From positions 992,001 to 1,056,000 of the forward strand of contig NZ_JAUFQE010000001.1 in assembly GCF_030409755.1 (NCBI RefSeq): a stretch of DNA of 64,000 nt, in the 5' to 3' direction. Below are positions 9,176 to 17,521 of the stretch, one piece after another (the stretch's first letter is position 1; each line of letters starts with the position of its first letter). A model generated the notes under the pieces. The model ran no database searches and was not told the DNA's origin. It saw only the letters and a list, made by a program, of their open reading frames with translations. The DNA comes from Vibrio lentus (GTDB lineage Bacteria > Pseudomonadota > Gammaproteobacteria > Enterobacterales > Vibrionaceae). Position numbers and translations under genes: made by a program.

Positions 9176-10645
9176 GTGTCTAACGACAAGCTGCCAAAAG
9201 ATGCGGATGGTTTGCAACTCAACTTTTGTAAAACATTGGCGTGTGACAACTTTGGCTTGAGCGATGCAAAACGGTATGTTTTGCAACACGCGAACCCTAA
9301 GCGTCCAGCGATGGTTTGTCGTGAATGTGGAGCTTTCCCCCCCTTACTTAACAATCGTGAAGTGTTAAGCGAACTTCATCGCCTGCGACAACTTCACAGC
9401 GATGGCCTTCCTGCTTGCCGCAATGATGATTGCGATAACTTTGGCCTATCGGTTCATACCCACAAACATCTTTACCATGCCTTCGGTTACAGCGGTGACA
9501 GGCAACGTTATCGATGCAAAGACTGCCAATCGACCTTCGTTGATAAGTGGTCTGGATCCAATAAAAAACTTCATTTTCAAGAGAACCTCATGGGCTTATT
9601 GTTCATGGGTTATTCCGTACGTGAAATCTGCAGAAAATTAGAGATCAACCCAAAGACTTTCTATGACCATGTTGACCATATCGCCAGCCGATGCCGTCGC
9701 AAATTAGCGATGATCGACGCTCGATGGGTTAATCATGCTAAGGACTATCAATTCGCTTCCCATTATCAGCGCTTACAACCACAAAGTAACAACGGTGTGG
9801 TCTGGATAGCGACAGGCGAAGCGCATTCTGGATATATCCTTTGCCAACACGTAAATTACTCACAAAATGAAGAGCCATCAGGGAATGTAGATCACAACCC
9901 TTATGATGATGTCGCGCGCTTTGTATCCAAAGAGCACTCTTCAGAGGCAAACCTTGAGCTTCCTCAACCGTCAGACAAACTAAAAGAGCGTATTGAACAG
10001 CAATACCAAGTGATTCTGGCGAGAGGTAACGTTGAAGATCCTATGGGTAACCTCACAACGTTTAGCTACCCGTCTAAAGGGGCACTCATTCGACCGCCTT
10101 ACACTTCTTACGCACACTTCTTACATGTTTTGGATATGTGTGATGAGAATAAGCATGTCGCTATTTATATGCCACAAGATCCATTACTAAGATCTGCCGC
10201 CCTAAGCGTTTGCTTGCCGCGCATACAGAGTCAAAATATTGACCTTATGTATGTAGAGGAAGATCCTAGCTGGCAAGACGATCAAAGTTTTGAAAAGATC
10301 GACATTGTGCACATGAGTTGGTGGCGCGATCGCTGGGCTATCGCAAACCAAGGCGATCAACAAAAAGGCATTTGTTATCTAACGGGTAACAATCCAGAAC
10401 CAAAACAGTGGTTTAACACTGCATCTATTCAACAGACTAAATTCTATCAACAACGCTTCCAAGTTCTGTTTGATAGCTTCATTAATGAACCAAGACGTAA
10501 ACTTCGTCCTGGCGGCATTCTTCCGTTACTCGACATATTCAGGGCTTGGCACAATCTGTGCTACCAAGATAAGCAAGGGCTAACTGCAGCACAGCGTTTA
10601 GGTGTAACTGAGCAGCCATTAACCCTAAAGCAACTACTTTCATAG
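9176..10645 (+). CDS. Zinc-ribbon protein with transposase-like N-terminal half, function unknown
   Basis: About 489 residues from the GTG at 9176, which has GAGGGGGA just upstream; the frame also runs back to a TTG at 9098 without a ribosome site. I recognise no function. The N-terminal part has two similar Cys-rich units (CKTLACDNFGLSDAK...CRECG and CRNDDCDNFGLSVHTH...CKDC), each ending in a CxxC knuckle like the IS1 InsA zinc finger. A helix-turn-helix-like stretch follows (LMGLLFMGYSVREICRKLEINPKTFYDHV). The middle and C-terminal regions contain GVVWIATGEAHSGYI, but no complete DDE triad could be assigned. No terminal inverted repeats were seen, so it looks like a resident gene, perhaps domesticated. 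Confidence 0.75.
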   Translation: MSNDKLPKDADGLQLNFCKTLACDNFGLSDAKRYVLQHANPKRPAMVCRECGAFPPLLNNREVLSELHRLRQLHSDGLPACRNDDCDNFGLSVHTHKHLYHAFGYSGDRQRYRCKDCQSTFVDKWSGSNKKLHFQENLMGLLFMGYSVREICRKLEINPKTFYDHVDHIASRCRRKLAMIDARWVNHAKDYQFASHYQRLQPQSNNGVVWIATGEAHSGYILCQHVNYSQNEEPSGNVDHNPYDDVARFVSKEHSSEANLELPQPSDKLKERIEQQYQVILARGNVEDPMGNLTTFSYPSKGALIRPPYTSYAHFLHVLDMCDENKHVAIYMPQDPLLRSAALSVCLPRIQSQNIDLMYVEEDPSWQDDQSFEKIDIVHMSWWRDRWAIANQGDQQKGICYLTGNNPEPKQWFNTASIQQTKFYQQRFQVLFDSFINEPRRKLRPGGILPLLDIFRAWHNLCYQDKQGLTAAQRLGVTEQPLTLKQLLS

Positions 10646-10831
10646 ATACCTATAAACCAGACATTTACTTGGGAACTCATTGATTTAAAAGCAACAACAT
10701 GAGGTAACACCCATAAATGGAAAAGATACATGTTCCTAACATGCTCTACGAAAGATAATTAGTGCTTATCCTAAATCACACTCTTATAATGATTGTGTTA
10801 TCAATATGTTCGATAATTATGGACCTAAGCC

Positions 10832-12301
10832 TTGGACAAAAATCAGTATCTTCTTGAAACAGAACTAGAACAACTCAAAACTCGTGTCGACTCTGAACCG
10901 TTGGTGATCCTTGAGATTGCACAACAGTGCCTCGTCAGATCTGAGCAAGTTCTGTTTGAAGAGGGAGCGATCCAGTCACTGATGTTAATGGCAAAGTGCA
11001 GCTGGAACCTGATGGATTATCAGACTGGTTTAAAGCACATCAAAGAAGCTTACAAGCGGCAGAACCGCTTAGACACCGACGTTTTCCTTCCTGAAATCCT
11101 TCACCTACACGCGCTCCAATTCTGGGGGCAAGCCAAATATTATTCAGCTCAACAGTTTTGGATCAATGCCTTAGAGCAATCTGCGCTGGTTGATGAAGTT
11201 GAGATACAAATTGAGAGCTTGATTGGCCTCGGCAACATTTGGCGAATGACCCACGAGTACAAATTAGCACGCTCTACCCACCAGCTCGCTGTAAAAGTGG
11301 CGAATATTAGCCGCATAGGCTGGCTAGAGGGCAAAGCGAGGATACTACTCGCTTGGGATTACTACCTACTCAACAATTACGTTGAGATGTTATCGGTGCT
11401 AGATGGGGCAGAAGAAGCACTTAGAGAACACAAAGATAATACGTGGCACGCAGAAGTGTGGGACTTCAGAGGCCTTGCTTTACTTGGCTTAGAGCGTTTA
11501 GATGATGCAGAAAAAGCCACCGCAAAAGCGCACAGCCTTGCAGTAGAACACAACCTAATTTGGATGAAGGCGCACTCTTATATCAGCCGAGCTCGATTAG
11601 AACTTTTGCGAAAAAGACCTGAACACGCCGCTGAATTACTCAAATTAGCTGAACAATCTGCAAACGAGTTCGACAACGGTGAATTACTGAGCCAAATCTG
11701 CTATCAACAATCTTTGGTTGCAGAAGAAAACCAAGATTTTAAAGCCGCGTTAATCGCATTCAAGAAATACCGTCAATATTCTATCGGTATGCTTCGCGAA
11801 CAAACTACACGAGTTGGCCTAGATAAAGCGCGCAGCTCCAAACGCCAACTTGAACAAAGAGCTCGAAAGCTTATAAACCGCATTCGTGGTCAACATGAAT
11901 ACGATCCAGAAAAGCACTTTTCTTTTGTTGTCTCTGAGACGTTTTGGTGGGAACAACTGGTTCTCTTCAAAACAGAGCTCAAACGTTCGAATCACAGCAT
12001 CATCATGTTTCAGCATGTCGACCCCGACTACTTAGATGTCTGTACCGAAATCGCTCATACCCTATGTAATCAAAACGATTTCATTTCAAGGCTAAGCTCA
12101 GAGCGTGTGGCTCTTATGCTTTCCGAAAAAGGCGATGCGGCAGAACAAACCTTCAAAACGCTGACTACCATGCTCGATATCTACCCTTGGCACCGAAAAG
12201 GATTAAAAGGTTCAAACCCTACCGTCAGCCTCAATGACATTTTGACGTTCCCGTTCACTCTTGAACAGCTAGAAGAAGATGATGCCGAGGTAAGAGATTG
12301 A
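10832..12301 (+). CDS. TPR-repeat protein with a probable degenerate GGDEF-like C-terminus
   Basis: A 489-residue cytoplasmic protein starting at a TTG; the next in-frame ATG is 150 bp later. Residues from about 20 to 330 form helical TPR-like repeats (for example DDAEKATAKAHSLAVEHNLIWMKAHSYISRARLELL). After a basic linker comes a region from about 365 to 475 with the spacing of a GGDEF domain. SIIMFQHVDPDYLDV falls where LMVVDIDHFKSIND stands in the next gene, and RLSSERVALML (SSERV at 422-426) falls where RFGGEEFLVIL stands. The catalytic motif is therefore lost. The stop codon overlaps the start of the next gene (TGATG), so the two are translationally coupled and probably partners. The domain reading is my own alignment by eye. 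Confidence 0.75.
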   Translation: MDKNQYLLETELEQLKTRVDSEPLVILEIAQQCLVRSEQVLFEEGAIQSLMLMAKCSWNLMDYQTGLKHIKEAYKRQNRLDTDVFLPEILHLHALQFWGQAKYYSAQQFWINALEQSALVDEVEIQIESLIGLGNIWRMTHEYKLARSTHQLAVKVANISRIGWLEGKARILLAWDYYLLNNYVEMLSVLDGAEEALREHKDNTWHAEVWDFRGLALLGLERLDDAEKATAKAHSLAVEHNLIWMKAHSYISRARLELLRKRPEHAAELLKLAEQSANEFDNGELLSQICYQQSLVAEENQDFKAALIAFKKYRQYSIGMLREQTTRVGLDKARSSKRQLEQRARKLINRIRGQHEYDPEKHFSFVVSETFWWEQLVLFKTELKRSNHSIIMFQHVDPDYLDVCTEIAHTLCNQNDFISRLSSERVALMLSEKGDAAEQTFKTLTTMLDIYPWHRKGLKGSNPTVSLNDILTFPFTLEQLEEDDAEVRD

Positions 12302-13881
12302 TGGAAACGCTATTAAGTAAAATCACAGATGCTGGCTTAGATCCATCATCGGTATCGGGTGAAGAAGCGATCATATTCTGGGATCATATTCGCCAACACG
12401 TATCTACGACCAAAACAGAACAGGCACACTGTTACATCATTAGTTCGGAATACCGTGCTGAGCTGCAACAAAATCAAGCCAGCATTGATGAGCTCAGGTT
12501 AGCACTCGACCTACTCGATTTGCCTAACGACATAGAAGACATTCTTACCGTCAAAACCAGCCTAAGTGATCGTCTTGTCGAAATTGGGGATTACACTTCA
12601 GCACTGAATGAATTTGTCAGTTCATCTTCAATCGCTGTTGAACACGGCCACATCGATGAGTACGTGTTAGCTATTTTAGGCATGGGTAACCTGTGCGATG
12701 CCTATGGAGATCACAGCCGAGCACTACGCTACTATCAAAAGATCAATAGCATTGATCATGCAATAAGCAGTCGTTCACTTCGCCTTAAGTTCAAGCTGCA
12801 TATGGTCGCGAGCCTTCTTCTGCTCAACCGAATTACTGCCGCTAGTGATCTGCTCAATGAATGCGAAGAACTGAGTATTCTGGTCAGTGACAAACTGCTG
12901 ACCGCCCAAATCCTGCTTTATCAAGCGAAAGTGCTTCGAGCAAAGAAAAAATACCATGAGGCACTGCGCTGCTTATCCAAGGTTCACTACTCTGCCAATA
13001 ATACCCAAGCTAGCTGGCTTTCAACCATGACTCGACTTGAGTTAGCACATTGCTTGAATGCAACGGGTAAGCAAGAGTACGCAAGCATGATCTTGCTGAG
13101 TACAGACAAGCGTGTGAAGGACTACTCTTCACCTGTTTTAGCAAAACGATTCTACGACTCGCTAAGCGATGTGTGCATGAATCAAGGCCGTTTCCATGAA
13201 GCGCTAAGCTATGAGAAAAAAGGCTATCGAATTGAAACGGATCTCATGAAGCAGATCCCAATCAGTGAACTTGGATCTAACCAATTGCGCCGCCTATCTC
13301 GCTTCGAATTACAGCTAAAACTCATTCTCTCTGAGCAAGAAAACAGAGAGCTGAAAGAAACAACAGAGCAGCATAAAAACGCGGTGGCGCAACTCCAACA
13401 AGATGTATTTACCGACCCTTTGACTGGCTTACACAACCGCCGCTGGTTGGATGTAAAACTTAAGGACATGCTGCTACACGAAACACCTTTTGCATTAATG
13501 GTTGTCGATATTGACCACTTTAAGTCGATCAATGATGAGCTTAGTCATTTGGTGGGTGATAAAGCGATTGTCAGCGTCTCTCAAGAGCTGCGTGCTTACT
13601 TCAAGTTTAGAGGGGCATCTTGCGTTCGATTTGGCGGAGAAGAGTTCTTGGTTATCCTTGAGAACACCAACCTTGCCAAAGCAGAGATGCACTCAGAAAA
13701 TTACCGCGAGCGAATCTTCCAATTTGGTTGGCATGAGATACTGGGTGAACGCGGTTTAACCGTTAGTATTGGTATCACGTTGCATCGTGAAGGAGAGAAT
13801 ACTCAACGTACTTTCTATCGTGCAGATAAAGCGCTATACCGAGCTAAAGCCAACGGCCGAAACCAAGTGTGCACTGAATAG
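12301..13881 (+). CDS. TPR-repeat diguanylate cyclase (GGEEF)
   Basis: A 526-residue protein. The first roughly 330 residues are TPR-like helical repeats (YTSALNEFVSSSSIAVEHGHIDEYVLAILGMGNLCDAYGDHSRALRYYQKI). A coiled-coil linker (LKLILSEQENRELKETTEQHKNAVAQLQQ) follows, then a GGDEF domain: DPLTGLHNRRWLD, DIDHFKSIND, and the active site GGEEF at residues 445-449. It should make cyclic di-GMP from two GTP. The RxxD inhibitory site normally 5 residues before GGEEF is absent. No signal peptide or membrane segment is visible, so the TPR part probably binds a protein partner, most simply the product of the overlapping upstream gene. Confidence 0.9.
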   Translation: METLLSKITDAGLDPSSVSGEEAIIFWDHIRQHVSTTKTEQAHCYIISSEYRAELQQNQASIDELRLALDLLDLPNDIEDILTVKTSLSDRLVEIGDYTSALNEFVSSSSIAVEHGHIDEYVLAILGMGNLCDAYGDHSRALRYYQKINSIDHAISSRSLRLKFKLHMVASLLLLNRITAASDLLNECEELSILVSDKLLTAQILLYQAKVLRAKKKYHEALRCLSKVHYSANNTQASWLSTMTRLELAHCLNATGKQEYASMILLSTDKRVKDYSSPVLAKRFYDSLSDVCMNQGRFHEALSYEKKGYRIETDLMKQIPISELGSNQLRRLSRFELQLKLILSEQENRELKETTEQHKNAVAQLQQDVFTDPLTGLHNRRWLDVKLKDMLLHETPFALMVVDIDHFKSINDELSHLVGDKAIVSVSQELRAYFKFRGASCVRFGGEEFLVILENTNLAKAEMHSENYRERIFQFGWHEILGERGLTVSIGITLHREGENTQRTFYRADKALYRAKANGRNQVCTE

Positions 13882-13983
13882 TACAAATGACAGGAATGAG
13901 CGTGCAGAATCATTCGTATTCTGCCTCCCCCCTCTCAATAATCAGTCGCTCTGAATAGAGCAACTGATACTCACAAAACAGAA

Positions 13984-14892
13984 CTATTGATAGAAGAACA
14001 GAGAAATCCCACCCAAGGCGACAAGCGTCCCTATTACGCTTTGTTTTGAAACCTTCTCTCCTTTGAGCGCATAAATCACCAAGATAAAGACTGGACTGGT
14101 CGCTATCAATGTTTGAGCAATCGCAGGGTTGGCATTTTTCAACGCAACCTGCTGAAGCCACAACGCGAGAAACGTTCCGAAAAATATCGCCCCTAACAGC
14201 CAAAGCTTGTCGAGTTTGGTCATCGCCCACAAATCTCTTTTTATTGATGCATAGGGCTTTTTCTCAACAAACGGAATAACAAGCATCACAGCAAGCACAC
14301 CAATCGTCAGGCGAACCAAAGCACCTAACAACGGCGGAATATCACCTGCTACTAAAGCGTAATGGGAAATGACCACGCCCGAAGCCTGACACACACTCGC
14401 CACAAGCCCATATCCAATGCCGCTCCATTGTGCTTTGTCACTAGAATCACCACTCGCCGATTTAGACGGTTGAAACACGACGAAGGTTACCGCTAACGTC
14501 GTTATCACCACTCCTAACCAGCTTTGCAACGTTAGCGCTGCGCCAAGAAACATTAAAGCTAATACACCGGAAAGAGGGGGCGCTAAAGATTCGAGTAACA
14601 AGGTTTTATTGGCACCAATTCTTTTCAATGCAGCGAAATAAGCACTGTCACCAATCGCTATCCCAATGACACCTGAAATGGCCAAGATCCAAAAATGGTT
14701 GGCACTGAGTTCAAACTCCGGCATCGGAATAAGAGGCATCACAAGCAACATCATTCCAGAAGCAACTACGCCTTTAACAATATTCAACTGCATAGCTGAA
14801 AAACGATGCCCAAACTGTCCGTAAATCCATGTCGCACAAGCCCACACAATCGCGGCACCAATTGCAGCAAGTTCACCTATATACATCCGCAT
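13984..14892 (-). CDS. EamA-family (DMT) transporter
   Basis: A 302-residue inner-membrane protein with about ten hydrophobic helices arranged as two EamA repeats; it begins MRMYIGELAAIGAAIVWACATWIYG. The second repeat contains GIGYGLVASVCQASGVVISHYAL. Members export amino acids or other metabolites, but the substrate cannot be told from sequence. It converges with the diguanylate cyclase gene; a weak hairpin lies between them (13942-13968). Confidence 0.88.
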   Translation of the reverse strand: MRMYIGELAAIGAAIVWACATWIYGQFGHRFSAMQLNIVKGVVASGMMLLVMPLIPMPEFELSANHFWILAISGVIGIAIGDSAYFAALKRIGANKTLLLESLAPPLSGVLALMFLGAALTLQSWLGVVITTLAVTFVVFQPSKSASGDSSDKAQWSGIGYGLVASVCQASGVVISHYALVAGDIPPLLGALVRLTIGVLAVMLVIPFVEKKPYASIKRDLWAMTKLDKLWLLGAIFFGTFLALWLQQVALKNANPAIAQTLIATSPVFILVIYALKGEKVSKQSVIGTLVALGGISLFFYQ

Positions 14893-15137
14893 TTATCCTT
14901 TGTGATTGTGCACGTCATTTAGAATCATCATTGTCATCAGTTCAACTGAATTTCCAACAAGATTTCCGAAACCGTTCCTTTAAGTGTGATTAGAATTTTA
15001 TAAGATCCATCCATGCATTTATTCGCATTAGAAGCGACAACACATTATTTTCAATTCGGTAAATCATTTTTATAACAATTACTTGGATGATAGCGTAGTA
15101 TATTTATAACTAATATCTAACATTACAAGGATCTGTT

Positions 15138-15533
15138 ATGTTTTTAGACTACTTTGCGCTCGGCTTACTTATTTTCGTAGCATTAGTAATCTTTTACGGC
15201 ATCATCGTTATTCACGATATTCCCTATGAAATTGCGAAAGAACGCAATCACCCTCATCAAGATGCTATTCACGTCTCAGGCTGGGTTAGCCTATTCACCT
15301 TACACACTATTTGGCCATTTCTATGGATTTGGGCAACATTATGGCGCAAAGATCGTGGTTGGGGCTTCGCTAAGCTTGAAGAAGAGCAACACGACATTCA
15401 TCACCGTGTAGACACCCTAATCGACCAAGTCAGTGTGCTTCAGGAAGAAATCGCACAGCTTAAACAAACGACACCTGCGCAGACCAACACTCAACAAGAT
15501 CAGAATAACGCTCAAGATCAGGAGGTTAAGTAA
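15138..15533 (+). CDS. DUF3302 small membrane protein (YiaW-like)
   Basis: A 131-residue protein with two hydrophobic segments (about residues 5-25 and 50-72), a conserved-looking WPFLWIWATLWRKDRGWG, then a coiled-coil tail (LEEEQHDIHHRVDTLIDQVSVLQEEIAQLK). It overlaps the next gene by one base (TAATG), which encodes a HlyD-type membrane fusion protein. The same pairing occurs in E. coli as yiaW/yiaV. Function is unknown; it probably helps the fusion protein in the inner membrane. AAGGA lies before the ATG. Confidence 0.85.
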   Translation: MFLDYFALGLLIFVALVIFYGIIVIHDIPYEIAKERNHPHQDAIHVSGWVSLFTLHTIWPFLWIWATLWRKDRGWGFAKLEEEQHDIHHRVDTLIDQVSVLQEEIAQLKQTTPAQTNTQQDQNNAQDQEVK

Positions 15534-16663
15534 TGGATTTACTGCTGATAATGACCTATGCGGCGCTTTGCATTACGATTTTCAAAGTATTCAATATCCC
15601 GCTAAACAAATGGACAGTACCCACTGCCGTTCTTGGTGGCGTGATCATCGTAGGTACACTCATCCTGCTGATGAACTATAACCACCCTTTCACGCAAATT
15701 GGTAACCAAGTTTACTCAACCACGCCAGTCGTTTCAGGCGTTAGGGGTAAAGTTATCGAAGTGCCTGTAGAAGCAAACAAACCTCTGAAGCAAGGGGATA
15801 TTCTTTTCAAAATCGACCCCGTTCCATTCGAAGCTGAAGTCGCAAGGTTAGAAGCTAAGGTAAAAGAAGCAAGCCAAGGTGCGCTTGGAATGGAATCAGA
15901 AGTAGCCGAAGCGGAAGCTGCAAAAATCAAAGCCATCGCAGAAAGAGATAAAGCCCAACGTGAGTTTTCTCGTTACAAGCGCGGTTATGACAGCGGAGCC
16001 TTTACCGAACAACAATTAGATACTCGCAGACAAGCTTACAAGGCATCAGAAGCCGCAGTGAAAGTTGCAGACGCTAATCTAGATCAAGCAAAAATTTCTT
16101 TGGACTCAGAAATAGGTGGCGAAAATACCGCTGTTTTAAGTTTATTAGCTGAATTGCGTAAAGCTCAGTTCGACTTAGAACAAACCGTAGTAAGAGCACC
16201 AACCGACGGCTATGTAACTCAACTAGCTCTGCGTCCAGGTGTGATGGCTGTTCCTCTTCCTCTCGCACCGGTGATGACTTTTGTTCACACTGAAGCTCAG
16301 TATTATACGGCTGCGTTTAGACAAAATTCATTGCAGCGCCTGCAAACCGGGTTTGAAGCAGAGTTCTTATTTAGAGCGCTACCTGGGAAAGTGTTTAAAG
16401 GCAGAATTGATGAAGTGATTCCAGCGATTGGTGAGAGTCAATTCCAAGCGCGTGGTGCGTTACTTGGTACAGATGCACTGCGTACTAGTGGCCGTGTGTT
16501 CGTTAAGTTGACCATCACAGATGACCTGTCTGACTACCATTTACCTATGGGTACCGCGGTTGAAGTAGCGGTATATTCAGACAGCTTCACTCACGTATCT
16601 ATCATGCGTAAGGTACTTATTCGTATGAAGAGCTGGCAAAACTATCTATACCTAGATCACTAA
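15533..16663 (+). CDS. HlyD-family membrane fusion protein (YiaV/EmrA-like)
   Basis: A 376-residue periplasmic adaptor of an efflux system. Two hydrophobic segments (about 2-20 and 27-44) anchor it. The biotinyl-lipoyl-like half motif is VVSGVRGKVIEVPVEANKPLKQGDILFKIDP (about 63-93). A long helical hairpin follows (VARLEAKVKEASQGALGMESEVAEAEAAKIKAIAERDKA...), then the second lipoyl half (VRAPTDGYVTQLALRPG) and a beta-barrel domain. No transporter gene is adjacent, so it may work with a pump encoded elsewhere. It forms a translationally coupled pair with the DUF3302 gene. Confidence 0.88.
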   Translation: MDLLLIMTYAALCITIFKVFNIPLNKWTVPTAVLGGVIIVGTLILLMNYNHPFTQIGNQVYSTTPVVSGVRGKVIEVPVEANKPLKQGDILFKIDPVPFEAEVARLEAKVKEASQGALGMESEVAEAEAAKIKAIAERDKAQREFSRYKRGYDSGAFTEQQLDTRRQAYKASEAAVKVADANLDQAKISLDSEIGGENTAVLSLLAELRKAQFDLEQTVVRAPTDGYVTQLALRPGVMAVPLPLAPVMTFVHTEAQYYTAAFRQNSLQRLQTGFEAEFLFRALPGKVFKGRIDEVIPAIGESQFQARGALLGTDALRTSGRVFVKLTITDDLSDYHLPMGTAVEVAVYSDSFTHVSIMRKVLIRMKSWQNYLYLDH

Positions 16664-16712
16664 ATGGTCGTAGATATACAACGAGCACGCTTAACGCATT
16701 GTTAAGACGAAT

Positions 16713-16742
16713 AAAAAAGCCAGACCTGTTCTGGCTTTTTTT
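16713..16742 (+). terminator. Terminator after the DUF3302/HlyD pair
   Basis: Stem AAGCCAG / CTGGCTT with a 7-base loop, an A-run before and seven T after. Confidence 0.9.
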
Positions 16743-16966
16743 GTTGCTTGATTAACCGTAAAAGTGCGCTTATTACATGAGATTTGAGTGTTCAGATGGA
16801 ATTTTAGACATCTAGACACTTATCTTCCCTTATGGAAGGGTTCTGCTATATAATGCGCGCCTTATTTTTTATATTTGCCCAAAAAACGATCTCATTGAGA
16901 CACATATTAATAGTGGCGAGTATTGGTTCTTTATTATGCTTTATCTTTCAGTATTCGAGGTTATCT
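16743..16966. other. Leader region of the ECF transporter operon
   Basis: About 220 bp between the terminator and the chosen ATG at 16967. The reading frame of the S component is open back to 16832, but the added segment is not needed for the family's length. No riboswitch that I could recognise is present. GAGG lies 6 bases before ATG 16967. Confidence 0.4.
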
Positions 16967-17515
16967 ATGAACTTTTCAGCTAAAACAGTCGTCGTTATCG
17001 CTATTGGCGCGGCACTGTATGGCATTGGTGGTTTACCTATGTTTGGTGTGCCAGTGTTTGCTAACACGACATTAAAACCAGCAATGGCAGTTCTAGCACT
17101 GTTTTCTGTTCTGTTTGGCCCGATTGTTGGCTTCTTAGTTGGCTTTATCGGCCACTGGGTAACTGACCTGTTCGCAGGTTGGGGCGTATGGTTAACTTGG
17201 GTGTTAGGCTCTGGCATCGTGGGTATGGTTATCGGCTTATTCCCAATGATGACTAAAAACCGCCTTCAACAAGGCGAACTACCAATGAAAGATTTTGCAC
17301 TGTTCGTGATACTTGCCCTCGCGGGTAACGTCGTGGGGTACGGCTGCTCTGCGTTCCTAGACACCATCCTATACGCAGAACCGTTTACTAAAGTCTTCAC
17401 ACAACTGTCTATCATCGCAGCGGGTAACACCGTTCTGATCGCTGTTGTAGGCTTCCTGATCCTCAAATCAGTCGCTAAGCGTAACAAACAAAGCCGCAAC
17501 CTAACTGAGGCATAA
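16967..17515 (+). CDS. ECF transporter S component (UPF0397 family)
   Basis: A 182-residue, very hydrophobic protein with about five to six membrane helices; it starts [43 protein letters not shown]. This matches the UPF0397 group of substrate-binding (S) subunits of energy-coupling-factor vitamin/micronutrient importers. The ATG at 16967 is preferred to the upstream in-frame start at 16832 because of the GAGG site and family length. The ATPase and transmembrane partner follow directly (spacing 6 bp and a 4-bp overlap), so the operon encodes a complete ECF importer. The substrate is unknown; a B-vitamin or nucleobase-like compound is usual for the superfamily. Confidence 0.85.
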   Translation: MNFSAKTVVVIAIGAALYGIGGLPMFGVPVFANTTLKPAMAVLALFSVLFGPIVGFLVGFIGHWVTDLFAGWGVWLTWVLGSGIVGMVIGLFPMMTKNRLQQGELPMKDFALFVILALAGNVVGYGCSAFLDTILYAEPFTKVFTQLSIIAAGNTVLIAVVGFLILKSVAKRNKQSRNLTEA

Positions 17516-17521
17516 GCGCTA

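Noticed and set aside
16832..16966. 45-residue N-terminal extension of the ECF S component
   Set aside because: It exceeds the family length and lacks a ribosome site; GAGG supports ATG 16967.
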